Below the pieces are notes generated by a model that did no database searches, was not told where the DNA came from, and was given only the letters and a program-made list of their open reading frames with translations. Below, piece after piece: positions 26,761 to 39,490 of a stretch of 64,000 nucleotides of DNA; within the stretch, counting starts at the first letter, position 1, and each line of letters begins with the position of its first letter. This DNA comes from Polydactylus sextarius (Eukaryota; Chordata; Actinopteri; Polynemidae). A program made the translations under genes and the position numbers. The stretch is taken from positions 21,463,047-21,527,046 of the forward strand of contig CM028908.1 in assembly GCA_016801845.1 (NCBI GenBank), read 5' to 3'.

Positions 26761-28854
26761 TTATATTTAAGTTTTATTATACTTTATATTATAATTAAGT
26801 TATATTACACACATTTTATATAATGTACAAATACAAAATAAATTGGATGTAATTGAATTAACCAAAACTGAAGTATTCAAATGATCACCTCTTATGTTGC
26901 ATCTTAACATAAAAAAGAGAATAAGACTGATGAATTAGGATAACAATAACAATTTAATTAATTTACATGATCTAATTTATACTTATACCTATACTATAAA
27001 AAGCACTATAATGTTAAGCAAACCATCCAAAGCAAAAATGGCTATAAAGTACAATTCTCCCCTATTGATAGTTTCTCCTTTTTATTCCTTTCCCTGGATA
27101 TAGTTGTTACTACTTAATAAATTAATACTTCAAAAATCCTAACATAAACAATGGTTGAACTTGTTATCTTAATTAAAAGCAGGATGGCAATGATTGGCTG
27201 TGCCAGCTGTGTTGTTATGAAATAACAGGCTTAAAAAATTAGAAGATTATTGACTTTTTAAAATGGATGGGGCTTAGTTTAAACGATTTAGATATAATAT
27301 TGTTATTAACTGACAATTTTTATGTGCATTTTGAAATTTTCTGTCAATATCGAACACACTGGAGCTCCATGAAGAGGTCCTTTGAAAAATGTATATGAAA
27401 ACATTACACAAGCAATAATAAAAGGTCAGCTAGAATAATGTATTTCTCATCTCATCATCTATCACTTCAGTGACCATAAACAATGAGTATTTGAGGCCTA
27501 AAGAAAACAGAATCCACTGAAGAATTATATTTCGACGTGAGAGAAATTTAAGATGCTGATACAAAAGTCAGGGGAGCACCTGGACCTATTGCCTCCATCG
27601 TGTTTCTGCCAGTGTTTGTGAGTGCCGGTGAGCAGTGGTACATCTGGGGGTCTTTGCGGTGAACCTCTGAGGGAAGGATTAATAGGAGCGGGGGTCTGCT
27701 GATGCATGCGCCTGCTCCTTCGGGTCTCCATAATTCACATTGTCAGCTGAAGAGCGGGTGCCGAGCACCAACCCGGAGCTGTCTCTCATCATCACACACA
27801 GTCAAGAGCCTGTCAGAACAGATGAAGCCACCGGCTCAGCACTGTCGAGGAACATTGAGCCGTAATTCACATTCTCTCGCCCCGACAGGCCTCACTAAAT
27901 CCTGGTCCTGCCATGAAATGCAGGCGCCTGATCAAGGAAGCCATACATTGAAACCACAGGAGAGCCGCTTGTGCTATGAACTAGATTAGCAATGATCGGC
28001 TTGTTCTACCTCCCTATCACATGATATTGACACCAATACTTGGTTTGTCACCTTCCAAGGTGGTTCAGTATATGTCTGTGCATGAATTCTCACACTGGAA
28101 AAAAGGAAATTAAGACACACATTTCTTGTTCATGGCTCATTCAGGACCATCAGATCTATGCAACATACAATAATTTCTTCTCTGCCTTTTTCTTGTGCAA
28201 ATTGTATTCCAGTGATATCAAAATTAAACTCAGAGGGGCTGCTGGGTATTAAATTAGTGTAATGATACGCAACATCACACTGCGGTGTCCTTTTTGCCAC
28301 AGCCTAGAAAGGCGTGTGAGTTCATCCGACAGCGTGGCTGGATCTCGCAACAATTACCAGCTGCAGCGGCCTGATATTTGTGCTGATATACACATCTTGG
28401 CAGATGCATACAAAAGCTACAAAGCCCCCACATCCCTCTTACAGCAGAAAAATTCCTCTGAGTATATTTAACTGAGAATTCAACACCATCAGCATACAGA
28501 ACCCACATCTGTGTTTGAGTGGCTTAATTAAGCCATAATGAAGAAGTGAGGATGCTACATCCAGCTCAGGGATTTCTGGCACCTAGTGTCAGACCTCATT
28601 TATACCACCAGGCACCATGATTGGCACCTCAGTCTTTTGGAAATTCTCAGGGCATCGTAAACACCAGGAACAGACGGAAAAAAATTGTTTTCTAGGACAA
28701 GCTACAACCCAGAGTACAGATGCTAGTTTTACAGTGTGTAAGGAAAGAGGATGGAAGGAGATCTAGTAGCTAAAGCAGCATTACTTTGCTGAAACACTGA
28801 AAATCCCCCTTAAGATATTTGTTATTGGACACAGACTATTATTCAAGGGATATA
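26761..28854. other. Gene-free stretch
   Basis: Nothing recognised. The part 27540-27990 is richer in G and C than its surroundings but shows no splice-bounded frame. Confidence 0.4.
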
Positions 28855-28894
28855 TTCTATACTATTACTATTATTCTATACTATTACTATTATT

Positions 28895-28948
<54 letters not shown>
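28855..28948. repeat. Direct repeat leading into (TA)n(GA)n
   Basis: A unit of about 19 bp (TTCTATACTATTACTATTA) is repeated in tandem just before a (TA) tract of about 16 units. (GA)8 or so follows directly. Confidence 0.9.
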
Positions 28949-29367
28949 TTGTCTAATGAAACTGCATTGTCTAGATTTGGGTTGATTTAACTTAACAGCA
29001 GTTTAGGTTTGTTAATCGCTACACCATACATTGCTTTAGCGTGCCGCTGAAACAAATGTATAATTCAAATAATTGAGATACATATTTAATTTGCTCCAGG
29101 CTTGTGTGCAGGAGAACAAATTACAGTGCAGAAAAAGAACTGACACATTAACATATGTCATCTGCCAGGCTCCGATCTTATGCTAGCTGCTCAATTAAAT
29201 GCTTGCTCAAATTCTCCATGCATGTTTCTAAAAGCTGTCACTCACAGCAGTTATACAGTACCCATCTGAGTAAATAGCAATCTATGAAGCGTGCAAGTCA
29301 CAGAACCATAGGAATCCACTGCATATAAATAGAAGCTGGAAACTACATACTTGTATTTATTTTAATT

Positions 29368-29369
<2 letters not shown>

Positions 29370-29410
<41 letters not shown>

Positions 29411-29432
29411 ACATATATACATACATACACAC
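29370..29432. repeat. (TA)n with (CA) interruptions
   Basis: About 16 TA units, then ACACATACACATATATACATACATACACACA. Confidence 0.95.
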
Positions 29433-30029
29433 AATAAGTATTTAAAAGTATTTGATCCTCTGCAACTTCTGAATTTACTCACAAGAAAAAGAAAAGTTTA
29501 TAATTTTTATGGTACTTTCATTTTAATGCAGAGAGACAGAATATCAACCAAAAATCCAGAAGCAACTTTTTACATAAAAGTTATAAATTGATTTTTGTGT
29601 CAGTGAGTGAAATGAGAATTTGATCCCCTACAACCCAGCCACAATTTTGGCTCCCACAGATTGTCTGTGCCTATGTGGAACACAGACACAATCAATTATG
29701 CAATTACAGGTACACCTGATCTCAACCCGTTATGTATATTAAGCACACCTGCCCACAGAATCAATTTCTTCTATTCCACCATTCTTTCTCTCCACCATTA
29801 TAGTCAAGACCAAAGAGCTGTCAAACGTCAGGAACAATATCGTAAACCTTCTCAAGGCCATAATGGGTTACAAGATCATCAGCAAGAAGAACTGTTGGTG
29901 TGATTATTTGGAAATGGAAGAAACATATGAAATACCACCAGTTACCCTCAGTCTGGAGCTCCATGCAGTTGGCAGTTAGGACCACAGTCATCAAGAAAAC
30001 CATTGCTACGCCATTAAATATTGCAGTAT

Positions 30030-30030
<1 letters not shown>
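29430..30030 (+). pseudogene. Tc1-like element, 5' half with transposase N-terminus, broken
   Basis: The stretch TTTGATCCCCTACAACCCAG (29619 on) and CTGGCTCCCACAG-type text (29650) belong to the 5' flank of a fish Tc1 subfamily. Then AAGACCAAAGAGCTGTCAAA (29807 on) and GGCCATAATGGGTTACAAGA (29857 on) encode the transposase helix-turn-helix region in decayed form. Text like CTGGAGCTCCATGC (29953 on) follows. The catalytic half is missing; a (TA)n tract begins at about 30033. Frames are interrupted. Confidence 0.75.

Positions 30031-30032
<2 letters not shown>

Positions 30033-30077
<45 letters not shown>
30033..30077. repeat. (TA)n microsatellite
   Basis: About 21 TA units, at the right-hand break of the Tc1-like fragment. 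A shorter TA tract lies at 30114-30129. Confidence 0.95.
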
Positions 30078-30080
<3 letters not shown>

Positions 30081-30129
30081 ATATTCAATTAATTTAAAAA
30101 TCAGTTTATAACTTATATATATATATATT

Positions 30130-33100
30130 CCTATTTGTATACGCTAGAAGCCAACAGGAAGTCAGCTGGTACCACCAGAGGAAATTTAGGATGCTGGGGA
30201 GGATTCTACTATACTTTGCTCCAGGTGCCTTAAAATTAGGACACATGAGAGGAGCCCCACACACAGAGGCGAAAGCAACGTTCAAGGGAATTACTACTGC
30301 TCTGATCTCATGATGATCTCCGTTTCTGTAAATCAAGCTGAATGCGTTTTACTTCTCACTGCAACAAATGCTCATTATTACAGCCAATAAAAGAACATGA
30401 TTAGTTCGGTTATAGCATGATGTTCTTCTTTTCTTTAGTTAGACAAGGCAAAACTTTCCATTGTTTTGCAAATAACAACATGAATGAAAGAATATTAAAG
30501 CTGCAAGAATCAGTTTTCATATGAACAATGGCACAAAACAAGAGGCAACTATTTTTTGTAAAAATTAAATTTTATATGAACCTCTTTTACAGTAACTGCT
30601 CAGCAACAAAGAGCAGAGAGAAACAGTTGAGAGAATATCTAGCGACTATAAAGGACCATTTAGCAAACCTCAAAAGATACTGTTGGTAAAAACCAAAAGT
30701 AGGGCTAATTTCTAGAATTATGAAACCAGATCAATGTTAGCTTGGCACATGTCTGTAGGGCTCTGATAGTGTGTACAGACCAAATGCAAAGCAAATTTTA
30801 GCAGGCCTTCATTTCCTGATTCTCATTTTCTACTCAATGCTGTTAGGCTTGACTTTGTATGTTAATGCACTGTGTCAAAAAAATGTCTTGTGTTTGGTCG
30901 GGACACACTATAGAAATGACTAACTTGATCTTTACACACAGAGAAAGCCAGGAGCACCAGCATGGCAGCTGTAAATTTGACATAGACTTAAGATGTGTGA
31001 TAGAATCACAGTGATATGAGAAGCTGGGCAGCATGAGACAGAACAGTGTGACTAAAGTCTGTTGGACACTGCAATGCTTTTAGCTCTGGTGGTGACTGTC
31101 AACAAAGTTGACATAACAATTTCTTAACAAGATGCATGACAACCCTAGGTCTCCTGTAATGTGATTTCATGTATTTTCACTTTTTAAACAACAAAAATAT
31201 ATGATAACATAAGTTAGACTTAGATAAGAAGCCTTTGTCATTGTATTTTGTATGTATGTTTTTTTACAAATACAACCAATTAATCTGTAGTGTCCAGTGG
31301 TGCTCTACAAAAAATACCACACAATATACTGAGGAACCACAATTATAACATACCAAACCACAAGGGCATGGGAAAGTGCATAGGTAAGAATTCAAATATT
31401 CCATAAAACCATAAATAGTATTTATGTAATGTATGTTGATTTAGAGAGTGAATGGCCTTGGGAAAGAAACTGTTGAGAGCTCTGGTCACGTGAGATATAT
31501 TTAACCTGTATCACCTCCCAGAGGACTGGAGGTCAAGCAGGTGATGGTCAGGGTGGTGGGGTGATAGGAGTCTTTAATGATGTTCTTTGCACCGGAGTCT
31601 GCAATGTCCAAGAAAGAGGGAAGAAGATGGCTGAAGACTTTTTTTTTTTTTTTTTGTGACTGATGTCATCAATACAGCACAAATTACCTCTGTAGCTCAT
31701 GATGACAACATTATATTGGGTAGCGTAGAGGTGAGGATAAAGGGTAAAGCAAAATGTATCAATAAAAACAAATTTCACCGTAACATTCACTTTGTTCCAC
31801 TGAAGACATTCACAGAAACTAAGGACACATGAAAACACTAGGTCAGAGTGGAACAATAATCAATCTGTCATGTACCTGAAAAATAATAAACAATTTTCTA
31901 CATTGTTTTATTGGCATTAACATTAGCACTGCCAGCTGGGTATTTTGACAAACCACCTAATGTTCAACAGCCACAGGATGGAAACATTATTTAGCATTAA
32001 TTAGCAGTTTATCAGTTCTAAGTTAATTTTGAGAAATTAGTGTTGACGTTGGATTTAGTTGGTTCTGCTGTATGTGGGTGAAAAGTGATGTTGCAGAACT
32101 GACATGTGATACCACCTCACTGTCATTATCACTTATACAAGAATATTAACTAAACCTGATGTACAGCATTCTGCAAATTCTCTTTAAGGTAAGAGAATCA
32201 AAATCATTTATACCTTGTCTTTGTTGAAGAACGGTTGTCCACCCACATTCAGGAAATTCTGAATATCTCCTTTTCATAGCAATAACTCCTTTAGAAATGT
32301 CTGCTAGAAAATGAGTCAATTTAAAAACTGTTGCTTGTGACCTAAAATGTATCTTACTGATCAAAACCCCATTCAACCATTCTCTGTCACCTTTAAAATG
32401 AAAATCTTCAAATGAAACACCAGTAATCCCATTAGACCACAAGTAAAGAAAGTGTGATAGTGGTTCTACCAATGACTGTGTGTGATATTCACTGGTAGTT
32501 GGAAGAATCCTGAGATTCCCTGACTAGCACTGTTTGGCTCTTAGTGTAGCAGGTGATCGGACTTTAATTGAGCTGCTGAGCTGATAACAGAAAATTAAAA
32601 CATGAATAAATGTTCTTCACATAGTTTCGTAGATGAAGTTTTTTTCTTTTTAAATTTAACAATGTCATTCAGCTATGAATGTAGTTTTTAGCAAGTTGTG
32701 GATATGATGTTTCCTTCAACTATTAAATTATCTAGATCTGCAATAATGAACTTGAAAAAGATTTATCATGATAAGTCATGAAAACAGAATAAACTAACAC
32801 CCGCTGGTAGGAAACTTAAAATCCCTGAGTATCCTGAAAAAAGTATAGTGTGTCTAAGGGTGTATCAAGTTTATCTATAATTTTGTTTCAGCACCTTATT
32901 GCAGGGATCCAGGGGACAATTTATCATTGAGATTTATTATTTGAGCATTGGCATAATGCTTTTAAGGTGTTTTAGCAGAAAAAATCCTCATGGTATAGGA
33001 AAAATCATGACGCACAGAAGTGATCATCTATCATTGTCTTTACTCACCAAGGAGCATGTGCTGTTATTTGTTGCCATGTGATGCTCTGCTACTGGCAGTG

Positions 33101-35934
33101 GAACACTTTGTACATTTTGACATTATATTAATGTGTGGTGGGCAGCATCATCCAGTGACATTGACACTCATATACAGATGCTGGGCTGAAGTATCGGAAC
33201 AGTTGTAAATGACAGCTGCTTCTATTCATGGACTGTAGAGTGATAATGAATCCATTCTCAGAGGATTAACACTTGGAGCAGCTATGGCTCATGAAATTGA
33301 TTTACTGGATTAATTATTTTTCTAAGATATAAAATACACTTTCATGCTGATGAAACTCATCAACAGCTTAATTCCAGTTTATAACCAGTTGGTATCCCAG
33401 ATTAGTTATTTTAAACAACCTGGATTACTTTTTTTTCGTTCCTTTCTATTTGTAGTGATAACCTTGGTTCAGATGAGTAAAAACTCCTTTTAACATAAGC
33501 AGTAGGAGAGGGACAGGCATGCAATAGATGTCTGTAAATGTAGAGTAGACATGAGCAGCAGTTCAGTAAGGATGAACACAACTGCCAATGGGGAAAATTG
33601 AAGGAGGGTAGAGAAAGAGAAGAGACATCCATAGAGGATGCATTTGGTAGTTATGTACGCACTCAGAGCGAGGAATGTTTATGCCTACCTGACAGGGATC
33701 GGGTGAGCAAGCAGTGTGACATTATAAAAACCTCTTGAGGAGAAGGTCAGTTGGGTGTTTGGGTTCAACAGTGAATGTGACATTTAAATCCCTAGTTTGC
33801 TCCCTGTCTCCTTTTAACAGTCGGCATCATCTATTGCTCCATCTTTATATAGTGGTGGCAGATCAGACAACTCTCCTGTCAATCAGGCATTGTTTGTCAT
33901 AGCTCTGGAAGAACACAGAATGTGTTTACATGCACATTTTTTCCTCAGTTGGATTAAAATCAGTGGGATTGAAGACCGTTTACATGGCACCAATCAAAGC
34001 GATCCGCAACTCATTGCCAGAACAGTAGGGGGCGATATGTTTCTTTCTGCTAGGCACCGCCATGCTGTTGACTTCTTCATGGGCACTCATGCACATCATT
34101 ACGCACTAGCAGCAGTGTAATGTCACACAGTTTGTGGACGATATTCTACTGTACTTGACTGAATGTAGTCCCAGTAATTACCAATTTTCTTTACAGTGAC
34201 AAGCAATTTTTGCCTCTTAAGAATTCTCACAATGGATATTTGAAAATATGTTGTTGTTGATTATTGTTTGTTTTGTTTTTATTTGTTTTTTCTTGTCAAA
34301 ACCAGGTACCTGCATTAACCATAATGCAACTCAACCACTCAGAGGCAGTGGTTTAACAGAATATGAATGGATGAATGGCAACTTAACTGCTGACAGCTGG
34401 TGATTTGGGTGTGCGCAGTTGATTTAGTAAAGGGCAGTCTAGTAAGCTCACATCTCCTTTACTCCAATGAATTACCCATTCTTGTTTTCACATGTGTAGA
34501 CATGTCTTATACAACTTATTTTTCACACGTGGTAGCACCCCCAAACAGATCTGTAAACAGATTTTGATACGTCTAATTGGCACAGTTAGGTCTCCATCAA
34601 TAAAGGTAGATCATGTGGTAGCACTTTCGTTTCCACGGAAAATAATGACTTTGTTTTACACACTTTAGTGCAATCTTTTAACATTAACAATGAGGTCAGA
34701 AGTTATTTTGTCAACATTTTCTAAATCTTAAAAAATGAAAGATGTTCAGAAAAAAATTAGATATTCATAGAAGAAGGTTATAGAAACTGCTGCCTTTTTC
34801 ATCATGAGCCCCTGTTTGATCTCGTTTTGACCTCAACAAATGCTTCATCTAATCAAGGTCTTCTTTTAAAAATAACATACTGTTAGCATTTATACAAATA
34901 TGCAAACCTTCTTTACCTATTTTTTTATCCCTTATGTAGAGAAAAACAGATGCCATGCTTCCCACTCACTTGGTTACATTCACAGCTGGGAGCTGCCTCG
35001 TACAGTCACAGTCGTCTGCTGTCGGCCGCCGAGCAGCACCACAAGGGCAAGTGGGGGTTAAGTGCCTATATCAAGGGCAGTTCAATGGTAGTCACTGAGG
35101 GAGGAAAAAAAAAAACCTCTCTCTTTCTCTCTCTCTCTCATGTTTTCCCTGCTGGTCTGGGATTTGAAATGGAACCCTACTAGACCCAGCTAGAGAAAGA
35201 CTAGCATTGAATTTCAGTCATTCTAACCAATCTAAATCTTGTCATCCTAAAGCTATGGTTTTTAAGCGAAAAACCAGTCTCCTACTTCATCACTATGGTG
35301 GACCTCTTTGTACATCTACTGGACTTGTCAGTCACTGATTATGAAGTCACCCATATAAACCACTAGTGCACAGACACAGCCCCATGACTAGCAGCCTCCT
35401 GGAGTGGTCTTTGGATTTATTCTCCAAAGCTCAGTGACATTGGCTTTGGTTGGAACCTCCTGTGAGTCAAAGCTCATCCTGTGAAGACCCTTTGACTTTT
35501 CTTATACACGGTTCCATTCTAGTTTGAGATATGAGCAACTTCTCAAATATCAAAATTTTCAGTAAAATTCAACTGTCTTTTTTGACAGCCAATATTTACT
35601 GAATTTGTTTTCAGACTTCTTGAACACAACAGCTCATGGTACAAATATATCTAGCAGTAATTTGTCTTCCCTCCAATCAAAATCATAATGCAAACTATAA
35701 TCAAGGTCCAACTACTTACCACACTTCTGTAATGTAAGTGAGTCAAAGGTATCATATCAATGAACATTGATACTGTTCGTACTGTGACTCATGCTGGCTC
35801 TGCAGCAGAATTAGAAATGAGGAAAAATGTGATATGATTCACAATTTGGAATCTATAGAATCTTTGTTGCTAAGCTAACAGACATATTTCATTTAACACA
35901 AAATAGCTATGTCAAATCAAAAGACCAAAGGCAA
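30130..35934. other. Gene-free stretch
   Basis: Apart from the possible repeat at 31435 and a poly-T tract near 31640, no feature was recognised. A phrase GTTTACATGCACA near 33924 resembles the end of a small DNA transposon, but no partner end was found. Confidence 0.45.
31435..31630. repeat. Possible dispersed repeat fragment
   Basis: The phrases GGCCTTGGGAAAGAAACTGT, CACCTCCCAGAGGACTGGAG and GGTGATGGTCAGGGTGGTGG resemble a sequence I associate with many fish loci. Class and limits are unknown to me and there is no second copy in this window. Confidence 0.3.
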
Positions 35935-36480
35935 CCCTAAAGAGAGTTATTGAGATCCTGTGGGTTGTTGGCCTTCCCTGTCATCCTATACGTCGTTGGT
36001 GTCACTTGAGGCCTAGAGGGTCATTAGGGTGATCTGTGGGTCTTTGACTCTCTGCCATCTTGTGAGTTGTTTGTAAAGTAATTGTTTTGTTTCCTCCATT
36101 GTCAAGACCTAAGCATTCCTCAATGCATTGGACTGCATACACTATGATGTCCTATTTGTGCCTGGGTATACTGTCCTTAAGGTAGATCAATATCTGCCTC
36201 AGTGTTATTTGGTCTGAAGAGTGTTATTGGTTCACAAAGATGTTGTGTTTGTGGAAGATCCTCCTGAGTTTCTCAGATAAGCCAGTAATGTATGGAATGT
36301 TGGTGTTCTTGTGTTTCTTGCTGTTATACTGTTTTGCCCCTTTTTCTGGTCTTAAAAAAACCCAGTTGGGATACCCACACTTCTGAAGTGTGTCCTCAAT
36401 GTGTTTTTGCTCCTTTGATTTTGCCTCTACTGAAATGTGTATACATGGTATTCTTTGCCTTTGTTACGTTGTGAGAGCTG
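35935..36480 (-). pseudogene. Penelope-like retroelement fragment (GIY-YIG end)
   Basis: On the minus strand a broken frame reads TLQKCGYPNW, then IPYITGLSEKLRRIFHKHNI, then IVYAVQCIEEC. This order, a linker after the reverse transcriptase leading into the GIY-YIG nuclease (VYxVxC), is what I know from Penelope-like elements common in fish. Stops and frameshifts lie between the pieces, and the nuclease motif itself (YIGET) is decayed. No long terminal structure was seen. Confidence 0.55.
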
Positions 36481-37299
36481 TACCTTTTCAGCAAAATTGG
36501 AGACTTATTCTAGAACTTCACTGGCAGTAAAAATTTCTCACCTGAGTAGACCTAAATGACTTTTGTTCAGTTCACAAGGAAGTGACTTTAGGACTGCGTC
36601 ATGGTAGCTGACAGCTATGCCTTCTGTGTATGGTGGCCTTACCTGGTCAGTATGTGTTTTTAAGAAAAATAGGAAGTTTGAAGTAAAAATACATACAGTT
36701 GGCATACAGGAGATAACACTGGGTAATGGGATTTATCATCGAAATATGTATTTTTTACTTGAATCCCAAATGAAAGCAACACACAGCTTTTCCCACACAT
36801 GAAAAAGGGGGTGGAGACATGCAGGGTATCTATTTGTGTAAAATCTTAAGAATAAAAAAGTGTTGTTGAAATTCTGCTGGTGCCGATCCTATGTGAGCCT
36901 GATGATAAGGATTTCTAATTGCTGAGAATTTCAAGTGAATACAGCACACAGATTTTAGTTAATTTACCTTAAATCAACAGAGCAGAAAATTGTAAATTGG
37001 TTAAACACAAAAGTTTAACTGCTCTCTCACAATCATTGCCGTTTTTCACAGTGTGTTTTATTTTTTACCTTTTGTCAAGTTTGTTGCTGCTACTGCTGCT
37101 GAATAGCAGATCAGATGCCGAATGTGGATTTTTGCATACTTGCTGTCAACATATATATTCATTATGATTTGTGATGAAACAAATACATTTTTGGTAGTGA
37201 TGTCACATTTTGCTAAATCTGTCATGTCGTTTACAAAAACTAGAATTACTGACTTACAGTTGTATGCCTCCACATTGTTACAGGTAATTCATAAGTCTT

Positions 37300-37450
37300 T
37301 CAGGGTTCATGAATCATGGTCAAAAACATGACCTTTTGAACTTGACCACTAAAATGTAATCAATTTGTATTTTAGTCAACATCTGTGCAAAATTTAAACG
37401 CATTTGCTCAATTCAGTCTTGAGATATTGCATTCAAAGGGCCAAAAACAT
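37300..37450 (+). repeat. Unclassified fish repeat family X, copy 1
   Basis: It contains GACCTTTTGAACTTGACCAC, AAAATGTAATCAATTTG, TGTGCAAAATTTAAACGCAT and TTGAGATATTGCATTCAAAG. The same sequence order recurs at 39365-39490 (inverted), 51265-51515 and 52665-52740. It is noncoding and I do not know its class. Confidence 0.55.
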
Positions 37451-38052
37451 TTGTTTTGTGAGATGGCACCAGCAGTTCATTAACAATGAATTCTGTATTC
37501 CACATATTTCTATCAGGAAGTGTGGAAATAGCACAAGAAAGGTCACAGAATGACATTCAGGGGCTTTTAAAACAGAAATTCTACCAGGTCACCATAAACC
37601 CCATGTATACAATAGCAAACTCTGTATTATAGACCAGTCTCAGGCATAAATAATTACATGCCATTTGAGATGATCATTTTCTTTTCTTAATTTGTTCCCA
37701 CTTTAAAGATTTTCTTCGAAAAGCTAAAATACTCTGTTGGTGTCTCAGCACGGTTTCCAGAGTGATGGATGTAGTTTGCCTCTGATCACTTCTTCTCATA
37801 TTGTTCTCTGGCCACACAGGGCACATACCCCCTCATTAATAAACCTCAGTGATTAATTTCCAAACCTCCCTCCGGTGTCTCTTCCCTTGTCGTCTCTAAA
37901 AAAAAAAAAAAAGGCGCCCTCCTAATTAGTGAACACTGATGGAGCATCTACAGTATAATGCCCAGGGACAAAGCTAAGGAGAAGTGCTGCTGCTGGAAAG
38001 AAATCTATGAATACTCACTGTGGCAGAACCACTCACCTTCAACTGAAGTATA

Positions 38053-38071
38053 GTGTATGTATGTGTGTGTG

Positions 38072-38136
<65 letters not shown>

Positions 38137-38137
38137 T

Positions 38138-38213
<76 letters not shown>

Positions 38214-38222
38214 TATATGAAT
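38053..38222. repeat. Long compound (TG)n/(TA)n microsatellite
   Basis: Alternating TGTA, TA and TG blocks over about 170 bp, including a final (AT) block of about 30 units. This is the longest simple repeat in the window. Confidence 0.96.
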
Positions 38223-38971
38223 ATAAAAATTTCAATACTCTTTTGACACTTTTAATTAAGACTGTTTGACAAATTTCAGTGCCATAATAGCTTAGGATGA
38301 GGTTATATTCCTTAAAATCTATGTTCACACCAGACTCTTTGCGACAAAGCTAAAATTTCCTCCCTTAATTAGTGAAAGTGTCACTCACCTCCCTAATTAT
38401 GTGCCATTCGTGCAACAATATATGTATATATATACACCTATAAAAAGACTGACCTGATCCTGAGAGAGAGGGTCAAAAGCGTGCTGCTGGATTTCAGCAA
38501 CACACTTGATAGATTTGAATCACTGTTCACCTTTCATGGTGCTCGCAGTCAATGATCGTGTACGGTGGCTATATATAGCCACTAATTTAAATGCTGCAGA
38601 GACATGTGGCACTGTTACTGCTGTATTACCTACTAGTACAAAGACTGCTGTGACAGTGTGATGTCTACATATATATTTTCTCTTTACCCTGCTTGCCTTG
38701 GGCTACTCGACTGCACATTTCAGTTTAAATAAGACATAAAATAGAGGGAGGTTTGGTACCAGGTGAGGGAATAGTTTCATTACTATGTCTCTTTGTTTTC
38801 TGGCTAATACTTATGTATAAGAGTGATACTACTGTCCTGAACCAGCAGACAGTTAGCTTAGCCTGATATGAAGCCTATAGACAGCTGGCTCTGTTTAAAA
38901 GTAGCTAACAAAACCTGCAGTAGTATCTACAAAGCTAGAGAACTTCAAGACTTTACCATCTATCTCCTTTG

Positions 38972-39276
38972 TTCATCCATTAATGATCTGTACCTCTTAT
39001 CCCTTGAGGGTCATGAGGGAGCTGCAGCCAATTCCAGCTGACAGTGGTGAGGTCAGGGTACACCCAAGACAGATCTCTGGTCTATCACCAGGCTGATATA
39101 CAAACAGACATTTGGGCTTACATTTACACTCACAGTCAATTTAACGTCATCAATTAACCTAACTAACCCACACAGACATGGGGAGAATGTGCAGAGAAAG
39201 ATCCCAGCTCACTCAGGTTCAAACCTAGAATCATTTTGCTGTGAGGCAAGAGTGCTAACCACTGCTAGAATGTGCC
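38972..39276 (-). mobile_element. Second copy of the tRNA-headed SINE
   Basis: Minus-strand reading gives an A-box-like GCAGTGGTTAGCACTCTTGCC near 39270-39245 and a B-box-like GGTTTGAACC at 39216-39225. The body follows, with CCACACAGACATGGGGAGAA (plus strand, 39168). The tail end is degraded to TTCATCCATTAATG. It is more diverged than the copy at 11336 and no target-site duplication is clear. Confidence 0.7.
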
Positions 39277-39364
39277 AACCCTGGTTTGTTCAATTTAAAA
39301 CAAAAAACAAAACAAAACAAGGAGGAACTGTTTGCGCTGGCGACAGCCCGAAGCCGAAGAAATT

Positions 39365-39490
39365 GTGTTTTAGGGTTGTCCGTATGTTCCCTATTCCTGT
39401 GAATGTGATTTTCTAAGAATGCCTTGAAGGAATTCTTTCAAAATTCAACCGAATTTAACCGATTACATTTTGGTGGTCAGGGGTGAAAAG
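39365..39490 (-). repeat. Unclassified fish repeat family X, copy 2 (inverted)
   Basis: The plus strand reads CCTGTGAATGTGATTTTCTA, GAATGCCTTGAAGGAATTCT, then ACCGATTACATTTTGGTGGTC. That is the reverse complement of the order seen in the copies at 37300 and 51265. Confidence 0.5.

Noticed and set aside
29367..29430. Repetitive YIYIYI peptides around TA tracts
   Set aside because: Translations of (TA)n microsatellites, not proteins. The same holds at 29821-30081 and 38137-38328.
32146..32472. 108-codon minus-strand frame
   Set aside because: No motif recognised and no supporting signals.
39210..39275. tRNA-like A and B boxes
   Set aside because: They belong to the head of a SINE, not to a tRNA gene; no cloverleaf stem closes.
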